NCBI GenBank assembly: GCA_022562655.1
Contig: JADFOU010000118.1
Span: 1-6,351, forward strand
Source of the DNA: a candidate division TA06 bacterium
GTDB taxonomy: Bacteria; Hydrothermota; DG-26; E44-bin18; JADFOU01
Reading direction: 5' to 3'
DNA length: 6,351 nucleotides
The notes under the pieces were generated by a model. The model was not told where the DNA came from. It worked only from the letters and a program-made list of their open reading frames with translations, and did not search any database. Positions 1 to 5,293 of the stretch are shown here, in pieces; the first letter of the stretch is position 1; every line of letters starts with the position of its first letter. The translations under genes were made by a program, and so were the position numbers.

Positions 1-78
1 ATGAACGATGCAAAGCTCAAAATAGAAAAAATCTGTGGAAATCTGATCCGCCTCAGGCGGATTGTGGTTCCAAATGAC

Positions 79-171
79 GGAGAGGTGTCCGAGACTGGTC
101 GAAGGAGCACGACTGGAAATCGTGTGGGCCCTTTAAAGGCCTCGTGGGTTCGAATCCCACCCTCTCCGCCA
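79..171 (+). tRNA. tRNA-Ser, anticodon GGA, CCA encoded
   Basis: A complete class II tRNA can be folded by hand. The acceptor stem GGAGAGG (79-85) pairs fully with CCTCTCC (161-167), followed by discriminator G168 and a genomically encoded CCA (169-171). The D stem is TCC (88-90) with GGA (104-106). The anticodon stem CACGA/TCGTG (108-112, 120-124) closes the loop CTGGAAA, so the anticodon at 115-117 is GGA, which reads UCC and UCU serine codons. A long variable arm with a GGCC/GGCC stem (127-130, 138-141) and a discriminator G are expected for tRNA-Ser. The T arm is GTGGG-TTCGAAT-CCCAC (144-160). No promoter is recognisable in the 78 bases upstream, so it probably lies outside the window or the tRNA is co-transcribed. 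A reading frame open across 1-216 runs straight through this tRNA and is not a gene. Confidence 0.97.
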
Positions 172-237
172 CCTTTCGCTAAAGCTATTCGTCGCTACTC
201 CGTAGCTATAGAATAGCGAAGGATAGCTTCAGGTGGC
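168..237. repeat. Imperfect palindrome joined to the tRNA-Ser 3' end
   Basis: The outer arms GCCACCT (168-174) and AGGTGGC (231-237) are perfect reverse complements. Inside them GCTATTC (184-190) pairs with GAATAGC (211-217), and at the apex GCTAC (194-198) pairs with GTAGC (202-206) around a TCC loop. The right arm carries about 10 extra bases between the outer and inner pairings, so the structure is bulged. The left arm begins with the discriminator base and CCA of tRNA-Ser. No T-tract follows, so it does not look like a standard terminator. It may be a dispersed palindromic repeat that sits at tRNA ends, or a processing or attenuation structure; one copy cannot decide. Confidence 0.6.
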
Positions 238-332
238 TTACAGCCATATTCGTGATAAGTGTAACCCGAAGCTTTGCGCGTAGGGTTACTTTAAAAGTCT
301 TTGAATTTGGTTCAGTGCAGGAATTCCTACCG

Positions 333-1739
333 ATGAAGCCTTCGAAAATTCTCTTCCTCCTTCTTCTCCTCTCTCATTTCCCCCTTCAAGCCTCTTCTTT
401 CACCCCTTCAGGACTTCTTGAGATTCACACGATCAATGTCCAACAGGGAAGCGCTACCCTCATTATCGGTCCTGATGGAACGACGATTTTAATGGACGGA
501 GGAAATAACGGAAAGGGGAGAAGTGAGGTCGTTCCTTATCTTCAATCAATCGGACTTATGCCTCAAGATGGTCTGGACTATATGATCGCAAGTCATCTCC
601 ATGCCGATCACTGTGGTGGGCTGGATGAGGTGATCCAGGCTGGGTATGATGTCTGGAAGAGGATTTATGACAACGGAAGTGACTACTGGACAGCAACCGT
701 CCAGGATTTCAAGGATGCGGCGGCGTCCACTTCAGCCGGTCCTTCTCTGAAAATCCCATTGGGCACCGTCATCCCCCTTGGGAAATGCGCCAGAGTCACC
801 TGCGTCGTGGTGGATGGAGAGGTTTTGGGTCATGGACCTGTCCCAGATGCTCAGAATAATGAAAATGACCGTTCTGTAGGGATTCTCATTGAACATCTAA
901 ATTTTGAGTACCTTTTCACCGGTGACTTGGGAGGAGGGGAGGCCGATTCGGCTTGTACGGGTCGGTCAACCAATCAAGTGGATGTAGAAACTCCCTTATC
1001 CCAATCTCTGATGCGGAGCGGTATTGCGGCTCTCCTGGGCTCAGAAGGAGTTGAAGTTCTTCATGTAAACCATCATGGAAGCGAAAGCAGTATGAACCGT
1101 GACTATATGAACCTCCTCTCCCCTCAAGTGGCACTCATCTCAGTAGGGGATGGACAGAACTCAAACTGGAACCATCCCAGGAAGGGTGTGGTAGAGAATG
1201 TCCTCCATGCTCAGGCATCGTGTATCACGGCTGATTCTACTCTTGTCTTGCAAACCGAGGAAGGATACCCTGCAGGAAGTCAGACAAGTTATGCCGACTA
1301 TTGTGTCGGGGATATTGTTATCAAAACGGAGGGCAGGACGACCTACCACATTGAAGCCACCGGTGAGGTGAGCCAGGGTCCTGTTGAGGTCTCAGAAGCC
1401 AGTTTACCCAGAGTGTTCCGGCTGGAGGAAGTTTCCTTCTATGATTCTTCACCTGGTGTTGCCAGTTTTGAATTGAAGCAGAACTACCCGAACCCTTTCT
1501 CTTGCACCACCACCATCCTCTACCAAATCCCGATAAGAAGCTATGTCTCTTTAAAGATCTTCGACAACGCTGGAAGACTGGTGAGGACCCTTGTAGAGGG
1601 GGAAGTTCAAGAAGGAGTTACTCCAGTCTTCTGGGATGGTCATAACGACATGAGGCAGAAGGTCTCGAACGGAGTCTACTTCTATCGGTTTCAAGGGAAA
1701 GATTTTGGGGAGTCAAAGAAAATTCTCCTCCTGCGTTGA
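333..1739 (+). CDS. Secreted ComEC-like metallo-beta-lactamase-fold protein with FlgD-like/T9SS sorting tail
   Basis: Protein of 468 residues from the chosen ATG. An open GTG exists upstream at 252, but ATG 333 has AGGAA (319-323) nine bases upstream and begins a clear signal peptide: MKPSK, a leucine-rich core, then a likely cut after PLQA (residue 20). The metallo-beta-lactamase domain follows: MDGG near residue 54, the metal motif HLHADH with His88, His90, Asp92 and His93, the bridging Asp in FTGD (Asp198), and NHHGS (His247, His248). The block ISVGDGQNSNWNHP (about 269-282) is typical of the ComEC/Rec2 C-terminal hydrolase branch. After a linker, residues 378-468 form a beta-rich tail with NYPNPF (384-389), GRLVRTL, WDG, GVYFYRF and a KKILLLR end, as in FlgD-like/type IX secretion sorting domains. 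No ComEC membrane channel is present, so it is a stand-alone exported hydrolase, not a DNA-uptake pore. Its substrate is unknown; phosphodiester cleavage is only suggested by the family. No terminator is seen after the TGA. Confidence 0.88.
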   Translation: MKPSKILFLLLLLSHFPLQASSFTPSGLLEIHTINVQQGSATLIIGPDGTTILMDGGNNGKGRSEVVPYLQSIGLMPQDGLDYMIASHLHADHCGGLDEVIQAGYDVWKRIYDNGSDYWTATVQDFKDAAASTSAGPSLKIPLGTVIPLGKCARVTCVVVDGEVLGHGPVPDAQNNENDRSVGILIEHLNFEYLFTGDLGGGEADSACTGRSTNQVDVETPLSQSLMRSGIAALLGSEGVEVLHVNHHGSESSMNRDYMNLLSPQVALISVGDGQNSNWNHPRKGVVENVLHAQASCITADSTLVLQTEEGYPAGSQTSYADYCVGDIVIKTEGRTTYHIEATGEVSQGPVEVSEASLPRVFRLEEVSFYDSSPGVASFELKQNYPNPFSCTTTILYQIPIRSYVSLKIFDNAGRLVRTLVEGEVQEGVTPVFWDGHNDMRQKVSNGVYFYRFQGKDFGESKKILLLR

Positions 1740-1766
1740 GAAAGTATAAAACTCGTTAAAATTCTA

Positions 1767-1795
1767 TTGACATTCTTCTTTTTCACTGTTATATT
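1767..1795 (+). promoter_or_regulatory. Near-consensus sigma-70-type promoter for tRNA-Ala (and probably the dnaX operon)
   Basis: The -35 box TTGACA (1767-1772) matches consensus exactly. After a 17-base spacer the -10 box is TATATT (1790-1795), preceded by TG at 1787-1788, which gives an extended -10. Transcription would start near 1802, about 110 bases before tRNA-Ala. It lies in the AT-rich gap after the hydrolase gene. Strength is inferred from the match to consensus only. Confidence 0.75.
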
Positions 1796-1801
1796 ATTTT
1801 G

Positions 1802-1911
1802 ACTCAGTTTCTTTCGGATCAAGATTGTCCCTAAAAAGTGACCCTTCGGGTGAGGGAGAATAGATCTCTTAAAAAAATTCCTGAGAATTTATAAAGACCC
1901 ACTTCTTTCTC
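1802..1911 (+). other. Structured leader between promoter and tRNA-Ala
   Basis: This stretch has no convincing reading frame. A nested hairpin can be drawn: CCCT (1829-1832) with AGGG (1853-1856), enclosing ACCC (1841-1844) and GGGT (1848-1851) around a TTC loop. A second, AT-rich hairpin pairs AAATTC (1875-1880) with GAATTT (1885-1890) around CTGA. Neither ends in a T-run. It resembles no riboswitch or T-box that I can recognise and may simply be a leader removed during tRNA maturation. Confidence 0.35.
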
Positions 1912-1984
1912 GGGGCAGTAGCTCAGTTGGGAGAGCGCCTCCCTCGCACGGAGGAGGTCGCCCGTTCAAGTCGGGTCTGCTCCA
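1912..1984 (+). tRNA. tRNA-Ala, anticodon CGC, CCA not encoded
   Basis: The acceptor stem GGGGCAG (1912-1918) pairs with CTGCTCC (1977-1983) and includes the G3:U70 wobble pair (G1914 with T1981) that is the main alanine identity element; discriminator A1984 also fits. The D arm GCTC...GAGC (1921-1936), anticodon stem CCTCC/GGAGG (1938-1942, 1950-1954) and loop CTCGCAC give anticodon CGC (1945-1947), which reads GCG. The T arm is GCCCG-TTCAAGT-CGGGT (1960-1976). The bases after the discriminator are CCC, so the 3' CCA must be added by a nucleotidyltransferase, unlike tRNA-Ser at 79-171. A consensus-like promoter lies about 110 bases upstream. No terminator is visible before dnaX, so it may lead that operon. 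Confidence 0.97.
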
Positions 1985-1992
1985 CCCTTAAT

Positions 1993-2072
1993 ACGGTAAT
2001 TGGTAATTGGAAATCAGTATTGGGTGTTTGGTTAAAGGAGGCACCTTTTAATGACAAATTACGATTTACCGT
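1993..2072. repeat. Imperfect palindromic repeat between tRNA-Ala and dnaX
   Basis: The left arm 1993-2009 and the reverse complement of 2056-2072 agree at 14 of 17 positions (ACGGTAA...GTAATT core). The left arm is itself built from two tandem GGTAATT units (1995-2008). At the centre a smaller hairpin pairs TTAAAGG (2032-2038) with CCTTTTAA (2044-2051), with one bulged base. There is no reading frame for a transposase. The nested symmetry suggests a small dispersed repeat of MITE type or a regulatory structure ahead of dnaX; only genome-wide copy number would tell. Confidence 0.5.
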
Positions 2073-2089
2073 TTACTATTTTAATTTAA
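2051..2089 (+). CDS. Possible 12-codon upstream reading frame before dnaX
   Basis: ATG at 2051 opens a frame encoding MTNYDLPFTILI and stops at TAA 2087-2089, 20 bases before the dnaX start. It has a textbook Shine-Dalgarno sequence, AAAGGAGG (2034-2041), nine bases upstream, while dnaX itself has none. A short leader peptide that loads ribosomes near dnaX is conceivable. Against this, the frame overlaps the right arm of the palindromic repeat, its Shine-Dalgarno lies in the repeat's central hairpin, and the peptide has no recognisable character such as a run of one regulatory amino acid. Treat it as a candidate only. Confidence 0.2.
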   Translation: MTNYDLPFTILI

Positions 2090-2109
2090 ACATTTAACTG
2101 ACTTTTCAG

Positions 2110-3651
2110 ATGGGTTACTTAGTCCTAGCGAGGAAGTACCGTCCCAAGTCCTTTCAAGAGGTCGTTGGACAAGAGCATGTAGCGACCACTTTAAAAAATG
2201 CCATCCGAACAAACCACCTCGCCCATGCCTACCTTTTTTCGGGACCCCGAGGGGTGGGAAAGACAACAATGGCTCGGATTTTAGCCAAATCCCTCAACTG
2301 TGAACTGGGTCCTACCGGCTCCCCCTGCAATCAGTGCTCTTCCTGCCTCGAGATTGCTGAGTCCAGAAGCATGGATGTTTATGAGATTGACGGTGCCTCC
2401 AATCGGGGGATTGACGAGATTCGTAATTTGAGGGAGAATGTTCGCTATGTCTCGGCACGGGACAGATATAAGATCTATATTATAGACGAAGTCCACATGC
2501 TCACAACAGAGGCCTTCAATGCCCTCCTCAAGACCCTGGAGGAACCCCCTGAGCATGTTCTCTTTATCTTTGCTACTACAGAGCCCCAGAAGGTGATCTC
2601 TACGATCCTCTCTCGATGCCAGCGTTTTGATTTTCGAAGATTACGAATTCAGGAGATCGTGGACAGGATTCGATTTATCGCCAAAGAGGAGGGGATTGAG
2701 ATTGACTCCGAAGCGGACCGACTTTTAGCCCAAAAGGCAGATGGTAGTATGAGAGATGGGGAGTCCATGCTGGATCAACTCTCCTCCTTTACGGAAGGAA
2801 GGATTCGTGTTGAGGATGTCCGGACAGTCTTAGGCTTTTTCGATACCAATCTCCTCCACGAGTTAACCGACAGAGTCCTCCATCAGGATGGTTCCTCAGC
2901 CCTCAATTTTATAGAAAATCTGACATCTCAGGGGATCGATGACCGAGAATTTCTCCCGGAATGGATTGAGCATTTTCGAACCCTTCTCCATGTTCAGCAC
3001 CAACTCCAGACAGACCGAATTTTGAGCCTTACAGAGGTAGAGCGGAGACGTTTTGAAGAGCAAGCCTCTCGTCTTGATACTGGAAAGCTACTCCGAATGC
3101 TCCAGATCATTTCCGAAACTGAAAACCAGATGAAGAGGAGTGATCATCCAAGGATCCTCTTGGAATCCTGTATTGTTCGCCTCGTTCGAATAGATTCCAC
3201 TGTTCATCTCAAGGACCTCCTGGAGCGGATGGAAAAGATTGAAAGTATTGGAAAGAAGGAGTCTATACACTCCGAGGAGTCTCTGGGGTCTAATGAGTCT
3301 ATAGACCCCAAACCTCCAGAGAATCCAAAACCTCAGAGGGAGAAAGATCTCAACGAAGTCTGGAAGAGTCTCCTCCAAATGACCCCCAAAAACAAGAAAG
3401 GACTCGCTGTTTGTCTTCAATCTGGAGATCCTACTTGCCTGGAGGGAGACGTTCTTCACATCACTTTTCCGAAAGATAAGGCCTTTGCAAAGGAACAGGT
3501 TGAAGAGAAGAAGAATAAGACGCTTTTGGAAGAAATCCTGAAAGGTTTAATGGGGAGGCCTGTACGGATAGAGTGCGAATGGAATGAAAGGCCTGCGGAT
3601 TCCATCGTAGAAAAAGCTGCTGAGATCTTTGAGGCAGAGTTGGTATCATAG
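2110..3651 (+). CDS. dnaX: DNA polymerase III clamp-loader subunit gamma/tau
   Basis: Protein of 513 residues. DnaX is the ATPase motor of the clamp loader, which opens the beta clamp and places it on primed DNA at the replication fork. The N-terminus MGYLVLARKYRPKSF is diagnostic. The AAA+ domain shows Walker A GPRGVGKTT (45-53), zinc ligands Cys64, Cys73, Cys76 and Cys79, Walker B IIDEVH (124-129), sensor 1 FATTEP (154-159), the SRC motif with arginine finger Arg169, and sensor 2 GSMRDG (212-217, Arg215). Domain III runs to about residue 370. A charged, Pro/Ser/Glu-rich linker (about 371-415) contains a hexapeptide tandem repeat, and a small C-terminal domain follows. At 513 residues it lies between E. 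coli gamma (431) and tau (643). I saw no clear slippery heptamer for programmed frameshifting. An in-frame TAA at 2095-2097 fixes the start, yet there is no Shine-Dalgarno sequence. It is the first protein gene of the run through mglA. Confidence 0.97.
   Translation: MGYLVLARKYRPKSFQEVVGQEHVATTLKNAIRTNHLAHAYLFSGPRGVGKTTMARILAKSLNCELGPTGSPCNQCSSCLEIAESRSMDVYEIDGASNRGIDEIRNLRENVRYVSARDRYKIYIIDEVHMLTTEAFNALLKTLEEPPEHVLFIFATTEPQKVISTILSRCQRFDFRRLRIQEIVDRIRFIAKEEGIEIDSEADRLLAQKADGSMRDGESMLDQLSSFTEGRIRVEDVRTVLGFFDTNLLHELTDRVLHQDGSSALNFIENLTSQGIDDREFLPEWIEHFRTLLHVQHQLQTDRILSLTEVERRRFEEQASRLDTGKLLRMLQIISETENQMKRSDHPRILLESCIVRLVRIDSTVHLKDLLERMEKIESIGKKESIHSEESLGSNESIDPKPPENPKPQREKDLNEVWKSLLQMTPKNKKGLAVCLQSGDPTCLEGDVLHITFPKDKAFAKEQVEEKKNKTLLEEILKGLMGRPVRIECEWNERPADSIVEKAAEIFEAELVS
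3241..3312 (+). repeat. Four imperfect 18-base tandem repeats inside dnaX
   Basis: Codons 378-401 of dnaX read as four hexapeptides, ESIGKK, ESIHSE, ESLGSN and ESIDPK, each encoded by 18 bases that mostly open with GAGTCT (GAAAGT in the first copy). The repeat lies in the flexible linker between the clamp-loader collar domain and the C-terminal domain, where length variation should be tolerated. It looks like local tandem duplication followed by divergence. Confidence 0.65.
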
Positions 3652-3715
3652 ATTTCAAAGATTCCAGATTCAACCTTACAATCTACAAGCTTTCTATTTT
3701 CAATCGAGAAAAAAG

Positions 3716-4054
3716 ATGATGGACTTCTTAAACTTGATGAACCAAGCCAAAGACATCCAGGCAAAATTGGGAGAGGTTCAGAAGGAACTCTCAACGAAGA
3801 GGGTGGAGGTTACCACAGGAGGAGGAATGATTACTGTTGTGGCTGATGGGCAACAGCTAATCGTCTCATTAAAGATAGATCCCCAGCTTTTTGATCGAGA
3901 GAATGTAGAGATGGTGGAAGACCTCATCGTGGCTGCAGTCAATGAAGCAAAGCGGAGATCACAGGAAGTAGCCGCTGAAGAGATGAAACGGCTAACAGGA
4001 GGGCTTAACGTCCAGGGACTTTTAAACAAGTTTACTGAACTCAAGGGTGAATAA
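3716..4054 (+). CDS. ybaB: YbaB/EbfC-family nucleoid-associated protein
   Basis: Protein of 112 residues from the first of two adjacent ATG codons (3716, 3719). YbaB/EbfC proteins are small dimeric DNA-binding proteins of the nucleoid, placed between dnaX and recR in a very wide range of bacteria. The sequence shows the family layout: an N-terminal amphipathic helix with MNQAKDIQAKLGEVQKEL, the central sheet with VEVTTGGGMITVVADGQQ and VSLKIDPQLF, then a charged C-terminal helix (VEDLIVAAVNEAKRRSQE) and a LTGGLN-type end. The frame is open further upstream to 3629, but that part overlaps the dnaX end and is unlike the family. Ribosome binding is weak (GAG at 3706-3708). It starts 64 bases after dnaX. 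Its role in repair or replication is inferred from gene context in other bacteria. Confidence 0.93.
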   Translation: MMDFLNLMNQAKDIQAKLGEVQKELSTKRVEVTTGGGMITVVADGQQLIVSLKIDPQLFDRENVEMVEDLIVAAVNEAKRRSQEVAAEEMKRLTGGLNVQGLLNKFTELKGE

Positions 4055-4125
4055 AGTAAACTGAACTCGCAAGTTTTGGGAGCCGAAATTACAGGGTTGT
4101 ATGGCCTTTACTGAGGAGTATGAAG

Positions 4126-4722
4126 ATGGAAGTCTCTCCTGTTTTTTTTCACCTCTTAGAGGAATTGCAGAGGCTTCCGGGGATTGGGAGAAAATCCGCC
4201 AAAAGGATCGCTTTTCACCTCCTGAAATCCCCAAAGGATGAAACATTCCAACTCACAAAGGCGATTGAGCTGATGAAGGAGAGGGTGAGGCCCTGCACAC
4301 GATGTTTCAATATAACAGAAGAAGAACTCTGCTCCATCTGCACCGATGAAGGACGGGATCCCATCCTCCTCTGCGTTGTGGAAGAGGCGGGGGACGTGAT
4401 TGCCTTTGAGCGGACCGGGGAGTTTAAGGGTCGGTATCATATCTTAGGAGGTGCCCTCTCTCCATTGGATGGAAGAGGTCCAGAAGACCTGAGGATTGAG
4501 CAACTCTTAGAAAGGGTTCGAGGAGAAAGGATTCAAGAAGTCATTCTGGCGACAAATCCCAATGTAGAAGGAGAGGCCACTGCCATTTATATCTCCAAAA
4601 TCTTGAGACCCCTGGATGTGAAAGTAACGAGGATCGCTCGGGGTCTTCCAGTGGGAAGTGACCTGGATTATGCCGATGAGGTGACCCTCGCCAGAGCCTT
4701 AGAAGGAAGGAGGGAGTATTGA
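4126..4722 (+). CDS. recR: Recombination mediator protein RecR
   Basis: Protein of 198 residues; E. coli RecR has 201. RecR works with RecF and RecO to load RecA onto gapped, SSB-covered DNA during recombinational repair. Visible parts in order are a helix-hairpin-helix (LPGIGRKSAKRIAFHLL, about 17-33), a C4 zinc finger (Cys57, Cys60, Cys69, Cys72), a Toprim domain starting at CVVEEAGDVIAFERTG, the block GRYHILGGALSPLDGRGPED, and the Walker-B-like ATNPNVEGEATA near the C-terminus. ATG 4126 is preferred over ATG 4120: the Shine-Dalgarno GAGGAG (4113-4118) lies seven bases before 4126 but only one base before 4120. The gene follows ybaB by 71 bases and its TGA is one base before the mglB ATG, so the two are probably translationally linked. 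Confidence 0.97.
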   Translation: MEVSPVFFHLLEELQRLPGIGRKSAKRIAFHLLKSPKDETFQLTKAIELMKERVRPCTRCFNITEEELCSICTDEGRDPILLCVVEEAGDVIAFERTGEFKGRYHILGGALSPLDGRGPEDLRIEQLLERVRGERIQEVILATNPNVEGEATAIYISKILRPLDVKVTRIARGLPVGSDLDYADEVTLARALEGRREY

Positions 4723-4723
4723 A

Positions 4724-5215
4724 ATGGGTGGTGTAAGCCTATTTCAGGATGATTTCCGCTTGATCCATCAATCCTTGGAGAAACTTCAACAGAGAACGCA
4801 AGCCAATGCAATCCTCCTCATTGACAGGGCGGGTCAACTCATCACGAGCGTCGGAAAGACGGATAAGCTGGACATCACCTCCTTCGCCAGCCTTTCTGCC
4901 GCAGATTTTGCCGCCACCAAACAATTGGCTGCTCTCATCGGAGAGGAAGAGTTTTCCGACCTCTTTCATGAGGGGGAACGGGAGAACATCTATGTCTCAA
5001 TGGTAGATTCCAAGGTGATTCTGGTCGTCCTCTTTGACAAAAGATCCACCCTTGGGTTGGTTCGGGTAAGGGCGACCCAGATCTCCAAGGAGATTTCTGA
5101 AATCTTTCAAAATATTTATAAAAAATTAGAGGAAGGGGGTCCTACTACCACCTCCATTGTGGATGCCGAGTTTACCCGTGAGGCAGAAGAAGAAATCGAT
5201 AACCTCTTTAAATAA
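4724..5215 (+). CDS. mglB: Roadblock/LC7-domain polarity regulator MglB
   Basis: Protein of 163 residues; M. xanthus MglB has 159. MglB is a homodimeric roadblock/LC7 protein that acts on the small GTPase MglA, stimulating its GTP hydrolysis and affecting nucleotide exchange, and so helps set cell polarity. Family features recalled from M. xanthus MglB are visible: the sheet ANAILLIDRAGQLITSVG (about 27-44), ASLSAADFAATKQLAALIGE, FHEGERENIYVSMV (81-94), VILVVLFDKRSTLGLVRVR (98-116), and an acidic C-terminal end EEEIDNLFK like the IDNLF end of MglB that contacts MglA. This makes true MglB more likely than a generic roadblock protein. The Shine-Dalgarno AGGAGG (4708-4713) lies inside the recR 3' end, ten bases before the ATG. 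mglA follows after 78 bases. Confidence 0.92.
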   Translation: MGGVSLFQDDFRLIHQSLEKLQQRTQANAILLIDRAGQLITSVGKTDKLDITSFASLSAADFAATKQLAALIGEEEFSDLFHEGERENIYVSMVDSKVILVVLFDKRSTLGLVRVRATQISKEISEIFQNIYKKLEEGGPTTTSIVDAEFTREAEEEIDNLFK

Positions 5216-5293
5216 GTTAAAAATTTGTGAAGGATATTGGAAAATCGAAAGCAGTGAAAAATCTCAAAACAACCGATTTCTAATTATTAAACC

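Noticed and set aside
1..216. A 71-codon open frame at the left edge
   Set aside because: It runs through the whole of tRNA-Ser and into the palindrome; its second half is simply translated tRNA sequence.
261..289. GTAACCC/GGGTTAC inverted repeat upstream of the hydrolase as an operator or terminator
   Set aside because: Seven pairs around a 15-base loop with no T-run or recognisable regulator site; chance is plausible.
252..332. Upstream GTG start for the hydrolase, adding 27 residues
   Set aside because: It has no ribosome site and would place a basic stretch before an otherwise standard signal peptide; ATG 333 has AGGAA at good distance.
1875..1890. AT-rich hairpin in the tRNA-Ala leader as a terminator
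   Set aside because: The stem is only A/T-rich with one G:C pair and no T-run follows; the tRNA lies just downstream.
3373..3405. Programmed frameshift in dnaX at the C/A-rich run near codon 425
   Set aside because: The run does not form a proper slippery heptamer in the reading frame and I saw no strong downstream hairpin, so no gamma-type product can be claimed.
3088..3794. Long antisense open frames opposite dnaX and ybaB
   Set aside because: They are shadows of strongly conserved plus-strand genes and show no family motif or ribosome site.
4120..4125. ATG 4120 as the recR start
   Set aside because: GAGGAG ends one base before it, too close for initiation; ATG 4126 has a seven-base spacing and fits the family N-terminus.
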